A DNA stretch of 64,000 nucleotides from Nothopassalora personata. Taxonomy: Eukaryota; Ascomycota; Dothideomycetes; Mycosphaerellales; Mycosphaerellaceae. The translations under genes and the position numbers were made by a program. The stretch covers positions 2,976,001 through 3,040,000 of the forward strand of contig CM066290.1 of NCBI GenBank assembly GCA_033816765.1, given 5' to 3'. Position 1 is the stretch's first letter; each line of letters begins with the position of its first letter. Below the pieces are notes generated by a model that saw only the letters and a list, made by a program, of their open reading frames with translations, searched no databases and was not told where the DNA came from. Of the stretch, positions 47,131 through 56,370 are shown in pieces.

Positions 47131-48179
47131 TCAAATGTACAACCTGCACATGCTGTTCGGAGACGGGCATTTGAGCTGCCGCAATCCCACCGTCCCATCA
47201 GTAGCGACTCGAACATTCGTTGTTCCGAAGTGCTTCTCAGTAGTGGAGCCAGCCTTTGAAGATGCACTTGGCGTCCTTCTCATGAAGGTGGTAAGGGCAC
47301 CGCGACCAGCCCTGAGGATCGGTGGTCGTCTGTGGCAACTTGCCAGTAAGACGCTCCAGCATGACCTCATGGCAGAAGTCCCCAACCACGTCTCGTCTGC
47401 AATATCCTTCCTGAGGTCGTCACTTATCTCAAGGATATGGCTGTGGCCGTTGTAGAACACGACCAACATACGCATGCTCGAACCTGCGGCTGTCTCGGTG
47501 AAGACGAAACGTATGGTGAATGTTGACAGCTTGTCCTTAAGTGACATCTTGGCAATCATAAGGTCGATTACTCGATTCTGGGGCATTGGGATAACCCGTT
47601 GATCGGCAAAGCACCGTATCTTGATCAGGGCATCATAGGCGAGTAGTTGATACTCGCTCTGATCCTAATTCGCTGGTGCAAGCATGCACCGGTGCGATAC
47701 GTACAGCCAGCGCTTGAAGAAGACGAAGGTGTCCGGTCATCAGTAGAGGGAGAGCACGCCTGAACTCACATCAGCTTGGCTCGAATTTCTTATTGCTTCC
47801 AAAGTGTGCACTTAACATCAGCACCTTCCGGAGAATTTGCCCTCTTCAATGTTTTTGGATGCCGTGCGGAAGTAGTCTGAGTAGAACTCGAGGACTCCTC
47901 GGTGGATGTCGAAAACCTTGGTCTTTACACCTTTGCCAACCTTGCTTGATACGGACTATCGAGTCATAGCGGTCGTCACTGGCTCTGTCAGATAGTGCCG
48001 GTGGAACAGACGGTGAGGTTTTCTTATATGTTATGTTTGATGTCGTACGTGCTGGGAAGTGGAGCTGGTGGACCTTTGGTAGCCATGTCCGTGGTCGAAG
48101 GCGCGACCGATGTTGACGTGGTAGTCCTTGGTGGTGTAGTAGAAGTGATATCGTGGCGGAGAGCTTGTCGAATTTCTTC
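47131..48179 (-). pseudogene. BTB/POZ-domain protein pseudogene
   Basis: The reverse strand carries pieces of a fungal BTB protein: KVFDIHRGVLEFYSDYFRTA followed by SKNIEEGKF (about 47930-47830) then a TGA at 47818-47820; FVFFKRWLYVSHRCMLAPAN (about 47740-47670), a TAG at 47665-47667, YQLLAYDALIKIRCFADQRV, PMPQNRVIDLMIAKMSLKDK and FVFTETAAGSSMRMLVVFYN. This is the usual order: the BTB core, the linking strand, the L-Y-ADKR-IP-LQN helix pair, then a helical tail. The part after about 47586 is still an open frame of 151 codons but lacks the domain start. Stops and frame changes show decay. Family members recruit partners through the BTB domain; their targets in this group are mostly unknown. 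Confidence 0.7.
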
Positions 48180-48260
48180 ACGGCGAGTGAACCAGTTGCA
48201 CGTGCTCATTCGGCTTGGACAAAGCGTCAGACCCGAAGGCGTATCAGTCCCATTCTGAGG

Positions 48261-50171
48261 TTACCACGTCTCCTGCTTGTACCTCCCATTCTTCTCCATC
48301 AGATCCAAATATGCTTCTGCCTCCACAGTGCCCATTCCCTCACCGTGCTCAGCCAAGACATCCAGGAGTGCTTGCCTCACACCCTTCGGCATATTACCGG
48401 ACGAGCCACAAACGTATATTTTTCCGTTCTTCTGCAGCAGCGCATCACAAACAGCCTGCCCGTTTGCTCGAATTCGATCTTGTACATACTGCTTCGGCTT
48501 GTCCTTGTCCCGCGAGAATGCTGTACAGACTGTCAGGCCCTCAGCCGTAGCGAAAAGGTCCCACTCGTCGCGGAAAAAGTAGTCGGCATTCTCACTCCTG
48601 CAGCCGAAGAAGAGCATGTCACCCTTGAGACATCGACTCGACCAAGTGCTGTCATTGCGTGCCCACGCAAGGCGTTGATGTGCCATCGATCTCATTGGCG
48701 CCAAGCCCGTCCCAGGACCGACCATCACAACAGGGACTTCGAGCTCGCTCGGCCGCACATCAAGGTACCCTTGCTGAATCCCGATACTGATCTGTTGCTT
48801 CGCTTCAAGTGCCGCAATGTATCTTGTGCAGACGCCATATCGTCGTCTATACTTGATGATGGGACTCGGTGGGTCCACGATGGCAACTAGCAGCTGGATC
48901 CTCGTTCGTCCTTCTGCATCTCGAATTAGATCACCACCACTGGCAATACTGAACTGTCGACCACGCATTATTGGCAAGATAGACAGTGCGTACTGCCATG
49001 GGATCTTGACTAACGTAAAGTCTGTCATTGCCTCGAGAATGGTCCGCTTCGGACGAGTCGTGTAGTCCCACAGCTCGTCAATCAGCTCCGGGTTGGCGAG
49101 CTCCAAAAGTCGTTCCCGTTGATAGGCCTCGCCTTCGTCATCTTCGCCGACAAGATGTGCCAAACCAGCGAAGAAGGATCTTCGAGGTATCGACATGATG
49201 TCAAGTACATTCTCGAGCAGCCACCTAATAGTTAGTGCGGTGGCTGTGAGATCTAAATGCCGGAGCGGCGATGGTGTAGATGTCGCTTCGGCCGACCTGG
49301 AATGGCTGGCGATTAGCCGCAAAGGCTGATCTGCGACCTCTTGCCAGCCCATTAAGTCGATGAAGGAATTGACATCACCCGGGAAGTTCTTTGGATACAC
49401 TACTGCTACAGCACCAGGGCCGTAGGATACAGCTTCCTGGACCCGCAGATCCAGTAGTCTGACGTCCTGAAAGTGATCCTTGGCAGTGATGCGCTCGTTA
49501 TGCTCGATGCTTGCCGCATGCGCGCCACGGACAGGTAAAAGCTCTGTAGAAGGGACTTCGCTGGCATTCTCCGTGGCGCTAGTCTCAAAGACCGTTCCAT
49601 TGACATGGGTGTCCGCGACTAGATCCAGTCTCCATTTCGGCTCGATGAAGACATCATCGGGGACTGGTTCAATGGCTTCCGGAAGAGGAAAGGCATCTAA
49701 AAGAGTTGATCGGAGCGTCATGATCCATTCTCTGAAGCCAGCACTGTGTCCTTCCGGGTGCTGCTCGTTGCCTTCGCCACGCTGACAGAAGGGCTTCGCA
49801 CCAAGCTGTACCAAGCGGCCGTGGAGCATACGATGTGCCACGTTATACTGTGCGTAAGAGCTGTCTCCCAGACCAAAAGAAGTAAAGCGCACCTTACGCA
49901 TAATGGCAGGCTTCAAAGCACTGCTCAGCAGCTTCTTCCAAAATGCACGAGCATTCTGTGGCATCTCACCTTGGCCTGTGGTGGAAAGTGCAAATATCAC
50001 AACAGTCGGCTTGGTGATGTCTTTCAGCTGCACCGAGTCCAGGTCGAGTACAGTGGTATCAAAGCGCAGTCGCTCGGCCATGCGGCCTACTTCTGCGGCT
50101 ACATCTTGAGCATTGCCTGTCTCTGATCCATAGAGCACCAGGGCTGTGCGGGGAGGTATGATGGGAGACAT
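48261..50171 (-). CDS. tah18: NADPH-dependent diflavin oxidoreductase (Fe-S assembly), 636 residues
   Basis: A single uninterrupted frame. The N-terminal flavodoxin-like domain has LYGSETGNAQDVAAEVGRMA (FMN phosphate loop, about 13-32), LSTTGQGEMPQNARAFW and FGLGDSSYAQYN. A FAD domain follows with RGRQFSIASG near 405 (RxxS) and GVCTRYI near 446, then an NADPH domain with VVMVGPGTGLAPMRS near 480, FFGCRSENADYFF, KIYVCGSSGNMPKGVR and a C-terminal aromatic residue (ETW). This is the Tah18/Ndor1 architecture, without the heme partner of cytochrome P450 reductase-fused enzymes and without a membrane anchor. It passes electrons from NADPH to Dre2 for cytosolic Fe-S protein assembly and is usually essential. 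The start MSPIIPPRTALVLYGSETG is as expected. It is divergent from an RRM protein gene. Confidence 0.95.
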   Translation of the reverse strand: MSPIIPPRTALVLYGSETGNAQDVAAEVGRMAERLRFDTTVLDLDSVQLKDITKPTVVIFALSTTGQGEMPQNARAFWKKLLSSALKPAIMRKVRFTSFGLGDSSYAQYNVAHRMLHGRLVQLGAKPFCQRGEGNEQHPEGHSAGFREWIMTLRSTLLDAFPLPEAIEPVPDDVFIEPKWRLDLVADTHVNGTVFETSATENASEVPSTELLPVRGAHAASIEHNERITAKDHFQDVRLLDLRVQEAVSYGPGAVAVVYPKNFPGDVNSFIDLMGWQEVADQPLRLIASHSRSAEATSTPSPLRHLDLTATALTIRWLLENVLDIMSIPRRSFFAGLAHLVGEDDEGEAYQRERLLELANPELIDELWDYTTRPKRTILEAMTDFTLVKIPWQYALSILPIMRGRQFSIASGGDLIRDAEGRTRIQLLVAIVDPPSPIIKYRRRYGVCTRYIAALEAKQQISIGIQQGYLDVRPSELEVPVVMVGPGTGLAPMRSMAHQRLAWARNDSTWSSRCLKGDMLFFGCRSENADYFFRDEWDLFATAEGLTVCTAFSRDKDKPKQYVQDRIRANGQAVCDALLQKNGKIYVCGSSGNMPKGVRQALLDVLAEHGEGMGTVEAEAYLDLMEKNGRYKQETW

Positions 50172-50924
50172 GCTGTGCAGGAATCAGATGGAAGAACATA
50201 CGAAATATGATGATCTGCAGCTATTGTTAACGCATCATGAGATATCGGCATACCGTACGTCAGTCATCACCTCCGAGCTCGCCGATGGCTGCCGCCGTGA
50301 GGGACGTCGAGCACGATGGAAGGCGACAGCTGCATTGGCATGGACGGTGCCGACTGCCTTATCTGGACGTGTTGTAGCGGTCGATGAGGGTGACGAGAAG
50401 ATATGAGAGGATGTATTCAAGGGGCAGGAGGTGAGTGAGGCGAATGGAGGCAGTCAAGAGTAGTGAGTATGTGAGTAGTGAGTGGGGTGCTGCCGCTCAA
50501 ACTGGCCCATGCGATCTGCGCTTGCCCGCTTGGCGCAGATCGCATGGGATTTTGGCGACGCCTACTGTACCTGCGCTTCTCCCTTTTACTGGCTTCCTTG
50601 GATCAACAACACAGTCAAGTCATCGTTCACCCACACCCACACACCTCATCACCACCCACCGGCCACTTAGCTAGCCAGACCCAACTCTCCGTGAGTCTGC
50701 CCATACTGCCCCTTCCGCTGCCCATCCCTCGCGCGACTCTCTCACACACACCCGGATGGGCGCACATGACTGACGTGCACATATGAGCAGCTTGACAATC
50801 TTCTGTTTCCACCACCACCGGCGGTCCTCAACACACACACGAAGTACTTCACCACCCGAAGTACTTGACCCACCCACCCAAGACCACCCCAACAGTACAC
50901 TTCGTGTCATCAACCACCGCAACC
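50172..50924. promoter_or_regulatory. Bidirectional promoter region between tah18 and the RRM gene
   Basis: The two genes start at either end of this 753-bp stretch. It contains a large perfect inverted repeat at 50506-50548, CA-rich tracts, and two copies of cgaagtactt (50840-50849 and 50857-50866) within 85 bp of the RRM gene start. Confidence 0.6.
50506..50548. repeat. Inverted repeat with 16-bp perfect arms and 11-bp loop
   Basis: Arm 1 (50506-50521) is cccatgcgatctgcgc and arm 2 (50533-50548) is its exact reverse complement gcgcagatcgcatggg; the loop is ttgcccgcttg. It lies 335 bp upstream of tah18 and 377 bp upstream of the RRM gene. Confidence 0.9.
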
Positions 50925-52176
50925 ATGAGCGTCGAAGCTGCTACCGCCCAAATGGCAAACACCACCCTCAACGAGCCAAGCGCCACTGCTGAAGGCGCCT
51001 CTGTCGGCGCTGGCGGCGACAAGCCCATCAACGCCTCGCAGAACGAGGCCGTCATCGCCAGTGCCGCCGAGGGCAGGAGACTGTACATCGGAAACCTCGC
51101 GTACGCGACCACCGAGGGAGAGTTGAAGGAGTTCTTCAAGGAGTACCTTGTGTACGTGTATATCCGCCAGAAAGAGCAAGAACCATTGGCTGACACCGTC
51201 CCACAGCGAGACTACCTCCATCCCGACCAACCCACGCACGACTCGCCCAGTCGGCTACGCCTTTGTTGACGTATCGACGCCTTCTGAGGCCGAGCGTGCC
51301 ATCAACGACTTGAACGGCAAGACCATCCTGGACCGCAAGGTCTCCGTTCAGCTCGCCCGCAAGCCTGAGCCGGCCGGCGCCGCAGCACCCGCGAACAACG
51401 AGAATGCCGAGGCCGGCGAAGGCCAACAGCGTCGCCGCTCATCGACCCGTGGTCGTGGCCGCGGCCGTGGACGTGGAGGCCGTGCCGCTCGCGGTGGCCG
51501 TGGCAAGAAGGATGGCGAGAATGGCGAGGAGGGACAGAACGCCAACGGCACAACTGCACCTACCAACGTCCCAGGCCAGGTCAACGCCTTGACAACTACC
51601 ACCAACGAGGCACTTAGCGCTGAGAATGGCGCCGAGGATGCTCTCACTGTCAACCCAAAGAAGACCGGCAAGACTGACGCACGCGAGCCACGCAAGCAGC
51701 GCGGACCACCAGAAGACGGTGTTGCCAGCAAGACGAAGATCATGGTCGCCAACCTGCCTTATGACCTTCGTGAGGAGCGCGTAAGTCGTGGCAATGAGTG
51801 CTGTCACCCTTTGACCACTTTACTGACCATATTCTAGCTCCTCGAGATCTTCGCCGACTACAACCCAACCTCCGCCAAAATTGCCCTTCGACCAATCCCC
51901 AAGTTCATGGTTCGCAAGCTCCAGGCACGCAACGAGCCTCGCAAGGGTCGTGGCTTCGGCTTCGTTACGCTCGCTAGTGAGGAGCTGCAACAGAAGGCAT
52001 GCAACGATATGAACGGCAAGGAGATCGAGGGTCGCGAGATCGCCGTTAAGGTCGCGATCGACAGCCCAGGCAAGGAAGACGAAGACCCAAACGCTCCAAC
52101 TGAGGGTGCCGCCGAGACCGATGCTCAGCCATCCACCGCCGAGGGTTCTGCCAACGTCAACACTGCCACAGCATAA
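50925..52176 (+). CDS. RRM-RGG-RRM RNA-binding protein (Sbp1-like), 379 residues
   Basis: Exons 50925-51151, 51207-51780 and 51838-52176 join across introns of 55 and 57 bp. RRM1 (about 51-128) has RRLYIGNLAY (RNP2) and RPVGYAFVDV (RNP1). A basic Arg/Gly tract follows (about 152-172, RGRGRGRGRGGRAARGGRGK), then an Asn/Thr/Ala-rich linker, and RRM2 (about 252-341) with KIMVANLPYDL and GRGFGFVTLA. The layout of two RRMs flanking an RGG tract is that of yeast Sbp1, a translational repressor that binds eIF4G through RGG. Gly/Arg methylation is likely. The intron splice sites fall after each RRM's first helix in comparable places. The function here is inferred; it could also be a nucleolar RNP protein. 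Confidence 0.88.
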
Positions 52177-53782
52177 ATTGACAATCCAAACCGCCATGCC
52201 ATCAAGACCTCATGCTTGAGCCTCCCAGGAATGGCGCACATACACGTATTGGCTTATCCGGCATGGGCATCACACTGCAGTGAGCAAGCAATTGGGTTGC
52301 GTTGCAAGGATCGTATGGTACGTAGACACGACTTCAATGACAGCAGATCTATGTGATGTTGCCATCGAGGTATCCTTCCATTCTGCATGAGAGCTGTATT
52401 CCATGTAAGCTTAGATCAGCCAAAAAGCAAATAATTGAGTAAACTGGGGCGACCTTCATGTTCCACCAGCATCAACATTTCATGCATGTTTTGGCTTGTG
52501 CGTGACACGAATTCAAGGGCAGACGATGGCGAGGCGGCCGATGTGCAAGAAAATTGAAGAAATCCAACGCTGGCTTATTTATCACAACGCAACTTGGTCG
52601 CGCCGCGATCGCCTGAGAAGTGGAAGCATCGAAGCGCGTTGACATGTTTCGCTAACACTTAATGTGTCCACTGGCCTGGCGTTCGAAGTCTCGCACGAAG
52701 ATTGATAACACTTTTACTTCTTAAGCATGCGGCGATCATCTCTCCCGTCGAGCCCCAATGCGTACGGTATTAAATCGAGCTGCTGATGTGCTTGATCTGG
52801 CGAAGAGAATGGCAACCGGGGGCATGTACTACTTACTGCTGGTATTGCTCCCGTGACCATGTGGAAGGCTGGGAGAAGGGAAGTGGGGCTCATCCTTCGA
52901 TGCCAACCAATATTGCCAATGGTCACTCGAACCTTTTTCGTCTGCTTGATTTCACCTCTTCCTCTCCAGGGGTGTTGCCAGGCACGAGTCTATGGGCACT
53001 GACTGCTACTTTATCATGTCTACTACCGACGTCGATGAGATTGACAGCGAGCGACTTCTCCTTTGCGAACCAGATTGAACGCATCGATTTAGCCAGGTAG
53101 CATCATGTTAGTAGCACTGCCAGCCATTGAGACCCAACAAAACACCTTTATGATGAGCAAAACTTCACACGCCACTGAGCGCTGTGGCACGATGTAGCAG
53201 GAAAAATACATGGTTTGTCTCATATTGTCGCTGTACCACATTTTTGCCTTCTCAACCTCATCTCTAGAGTCCTCGCTGATATGCATGCACAGTAGAGACC
53301 TCCTCCTGCGTGCATGGCCGAAGAGACCGATTTCATCCACGTCCAAGGCTTCGCGCATCCTGTCACAAGCGGCGCATCGCTCTACCCGCTATCATCTGCC
53401 AGAGGTGCCAAAAGTGCAAAAAGAAAACCTACCAACCTTGCGAAGGATAGTAGGGCGAGAAACTCGATCAATCGATGACCTCCTGAGTAATGCACTGTGT
53501 CAAGGATTCTCTGGCAATTACTCTGAATTTTACAGTTCATTTCCGTCGGGAATTGAACCGAGTCCTACTGCAGGACCATCAACTTGTTGTTTTGCGCAGA
53601 CGTTAGCTGCGGGAGGATTTTACCTCGAGATCTGGTTTCTTGATTGGTGGAGGGGCATTTGTCTTAGCGGCATATATGGCCTGCCAAAAGCCCTGCCGGT
53701 GATCTGCCGCGCTTCATGTGCCAGTTCCTGCTGCTGGTGCTGCTGGTCTGGGTTGGACGGACGTGGCGACGTCGTCCAGGTA
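52177..53782. other. Intergenic, 1.6 kb, no supported gene
   Basis: This is the 3' flank of the RRM gene and the 3' flank of the next reverse-strand gene. Open frames here (for example 53210-53803 forward) oppose or precede the real gene and have no family signs. Confidence 0.45.
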
Positions 53783-54517
53783 CTACTCATCGTCGGACTC
53801 TGAAGAATCGGACGACTCGAGGCTCAGGACGCTGTCGACTCTTGGTATAGACATGAAAAGTGTTTGCCAAGCCCTGTTCAAGTCTATGCGTTTATGCCGT
53901 TTGCTCCACGCCATTTGCTCGTCGACTCGTTCCAGTACGGAATTCAGCAATGGGGCAGCAGCGATTGTGCTCGAAGAGCACCGCTTGCGACACAGAACCT
54001 CCCGCCTGCAGAGCCATCCTTCCACGGTAGGCAGCTCCCGCCGCAACTTCTCGAGAACGCTGTCCAACAAGAAGCATGCAGCAATAGACTTCTTCCAACG
54101 CAAAACCCTGCCTTGGTAAACGTCCAGAATCATCGGCGTGTTGATAAGAGCCCCGACGTGATCCGATCCATCGCCGACCAGTGCATCTCTGGTCCAGTCA
54201 TGGCCTAGAATCCCATCATAGTCCCGCACAGACCTCCAGTGTGGTTGAGCTTGTATACACAAGTACGCCAGCCTCTTGAAGAGAATCGTATATGTCTTGA
54301 GGTCTAAGCTCCATCGTTGACTATAGTGTAAGCCTTTGTTCCGGACGAAAGGTTCTGCTAATTCGTCTCTGCACATCTCCTGCAGTCCGTGCTCGATGTA
54401 CTCCAAGAAATCTGCGCAGTGGAGAAAGAAGCGACAAGAGATGATCCTACGATCTGGTGCTTGTTGTTGCCACAAAATTGCGAGATCCATATCGCGATGG
54501 CATTCTTGAATGCTCAT
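53783..54517 (-). CDS. Unrecognised protein, tandem paralogue 1, 244 residues
   Basis: A single exon frame from ATG 54517 to TGA 53783. An internal Met at residue 10 (MDLAILWQQQAPDRRIISCR) aligns better with the start of its neighbour and may be the true start. Landmarks are RIISCRFFLHCADFLEYIEH, YTILFKRLAYLC, DYDGILGHDW, a GDG, LLDSVLEKLRREL and PLLNSVLERVDEQMAW. All of these have counterparts in the same order in the gene at 54920-55852, so the two form a tandem pair from an old duplication. The acidic Ser-rich end (SLESSDSSESDDE) is not shared. There is no signal peptide or membrane helix. I do not recognise the family. Function unknown. Confidence 0.6.
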   Translation of the reverse strand: MSIQECHRDMDLAILWQQQAPDRRIISCRFFLHCADFLEYIEHGLQEMCRDELAEPFVRNKGLHYSQRWSLDLKTYTILFKRLAYLCIQAQPHWRSVRDYDGILGHDWTRDALVGDGSDHVGALINTPMILDVYQGRVLRWKKSIAACFLLDSVLEKLRRELPTVEGWLCRREVLCRKRCSSSTIAAAPLLNSVLERVDEQMAWSKRHKRIDLNRAWQTLFMSIPRVDSVLSLESSDSSESDDE

Positions 54518-54919
54518 CGACGAGAGGGTTGGGACACACGCTATTGTGGATGCATTCTGCCAAGCATTTTCACGTGCAGGAATTTAGAGGGTTGACTCCA
54601 AGCTGAATACCACCACAGTGTCAACAAAGGTGGTCATAAATATTAATCGCCTCCAAATTCGAGGCGCTGAGCCGAACCACTATTTAGAGTTGGCGTTGCA
54701 AAAGACTTTGGAAAAGTCAGCGTATCGTGTGCTTCTCGTATGGCTGTAAGCTGGTCAGCAGAACAAGCTACTCAGATTGAGCACTTCAATTCCTACCTAC
54801 CTCATACCGGAGTATAGAGACTAGTCAAAATTTTCAAGCAGCTGAATAATAGTGGACGATGTCCCAGTATGAGCTAAAGTTCGTTAAGAGGTGCCATCTG
54901 CAGTTCTTGGACATGTAGG
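54518..54919. other. Spacer between tandem paralogues
   Basis: About 400 bp that are more AT-rich than their surroundings; they contain the promoter of the first paralogue and the 3' flank of the second. Nothing else is recognised. Confidence 0.5.
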
Positions 54920-55852
54920 TCAGGAAGTCTGCATAGCGTCTGAAGTAGCGGTATGATATGACTTTATTATCCGGAGCGAGCGTTTCTTCGCCTGGGTTGA
55001 GTGGCATGGCTTCTGTTGGTCTGCTGTAGGGGAAGAAGAGCCCATGACCGAGTCTTCAGGTCGATATCTGAAAATTACTGCTCGAAGAGCCATCTTGTGT
55101 GGGTACACACTGTTCTCAAACGATGCTGTGCAGGAAGCTTGGCACAAGCTCGCGTTGGATCGTGGTGAAATGCTTAGCAGATTCTGTATCAGAACGGCAG
55201 CCGCCAAGTCCTCCTCAAAGTCTGTCGCGGGTCGCTTCTTTCTCTTCTTTTTGTTCTTGCTCGCACCGAAAAACAGTCCGTATATGCTATACCAGTCCTC
55301 CTTTTGTTGGTCCCTGCTGGCTCTCGTCGATTGGATCCGTTGCGCCTCATCGTGTAGGACAGTATCCAAAAGGGCATCGTTGATGACCGTCTTCGTAGCG
55401 GACATGCAGCCTCTGTGACTGCGAATCAGAAATCGCTTCGCCATCTCCTCCTGCCGCGACAACTCACCATTTCCTTCCAGCCTTTGCAGCAGCACACCCC
55501 TCAGAATTCCTGGTCCAATGCGCCACTGCTTTAGAAGCACCACCTCTGCCCAAGTCCACATCACTACCAAAGGTCTCAAATACGGCTCAATCTGAGCCCT
55601 TCCATCTCCACACAGGCACCTCCTCCTCAAACGTCGTGGCAGGTCATAGTCGTCCACGTGCGGCGACGTGGCGCCCCATGCAGATTCTCCACACTTTTGT
55701 GCAAGATCTTTGAACAACGCGACGAAAGTCTCGAGAGTGTGGTTGGATGTGATGTGGTGGTCGATGTAGCGCAGAAAGTCTGCGAATCGCCGGAAGAAGC
55801 GGTACGAGACAAGGCGATTGTCCGGAGTGGTGGGATCTGCATTTAGAGCCAT
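54920..55852 (-). CDS. Unrecognised protein, tandem paralogue 2, 310 residues
   Basis: The frame is open from 56077, but the ATG at 55852 (MALNADPTTPDNRLVSYRFF) is preferred because it places the conserved block near the N-terminus as in the neighbouring paralogue. Shared landmarks in order: RLVSYRFFRRFADFLRYIDH, FVALFKDLAQKC, DYDLPRRLRRR, GDG, and INDALLDTVL. Then come DWYSIYGLFFGASKNKKKRK, a strongly basic patch that could be a nuclear localisation signal, and an unshared tail with NLLSISPRSNASLCQASCTA. No domain is recognised and no signal peptide is seen. Function unknown; the pair may be lineage specific. Confidence 0.6.
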   Translation of the reverse strand: MALNADPTTPDNRLVSYRFFRRFADFLRYIDHHITSNHTLETFVALFKDLAQKCGESAWGATSPHVDDYDLPRRLRRRCLCGDGRAQIEPYLRPLVVMWTWAEVVLLKQWRIGPGILRGVLLQRLEGNGELSRQEEMAKRFLIRSHRGCMSATKTVINDALLDTVLHDEAQRIQSTRASRDQQKEDWYSIYGLFFGASKNKKKRKKRPATDFEEDLAAAVLIQNLLSISPRSNASLCQASCTASFENSVYPHKMALRAVIFRYRPEDSVMGSSSPTADQQKPCHSTQAKKRSLRIIKSYHTATSDAMQTS

Positions 55853-56370
55853 GGTTGTGCTTCCACTGTGTGTATGACGAGGTACTCGTGAGTGCAGATG
55901 GAGGTGCGAAAGTGGCCGTATATCAGTTCGTTCGGTGTGAGGACAGACACTGTCCTCGATCATCGCTGTTTTGAGGACCTGACGCCAACCATGATCGTAG
56001 AGATGTCTCAACGATAAGTCCTCAGCAAGTCGGTGAGAATAACCAGAGAAAGGGGCCAGTGGTGAACATCGCATCATAATATTTCCTCTAGATAACTCTC
56101 AAACCGAACAAACACAATCTTGACAATCTTCAGCCCAAATACATCAACACCAGTAAGTCCTCCAGCATGTTTGTATTTGACGTGCGAAAAGCTTATTCCC
56201 ATGTCCTGTCTTGTGTAAAGCCAAGAACTCCTCGCTTGCTCATGGTGTGTCCAGTGTAGAGATTTGGGCCCCAGTAAAATTTTGGTCACGAGAGCTACGA
56301 AAGGTGCTGTCCAGCATGTACGGACGTCGGTTACAAAGGAGAATCTTCGTTTCATTGTATAGCGCTATCA
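55853..56370. other. Spacer between paralogue 2 and apsA
   Basis: This carries the upstream region of paralogue 2 and the 3' flank of apsA. A reverse frame at 56074-56355 has no recognisable similarity and is not called. Confidence 0.45.

Noticed and set aside
53210..53803. Forward frame of 197 codons
   Set aside because: It runs into the 3' end of paralogue 1 on the opposite strand and has no recognisable features.
56074..56355. Reverse frame of 93 codons between paralogue 2 and apsA
   Set aside because: No similarity recognised and it overlaps the region needed for the paralogue's upstream sequence; too weak to call.
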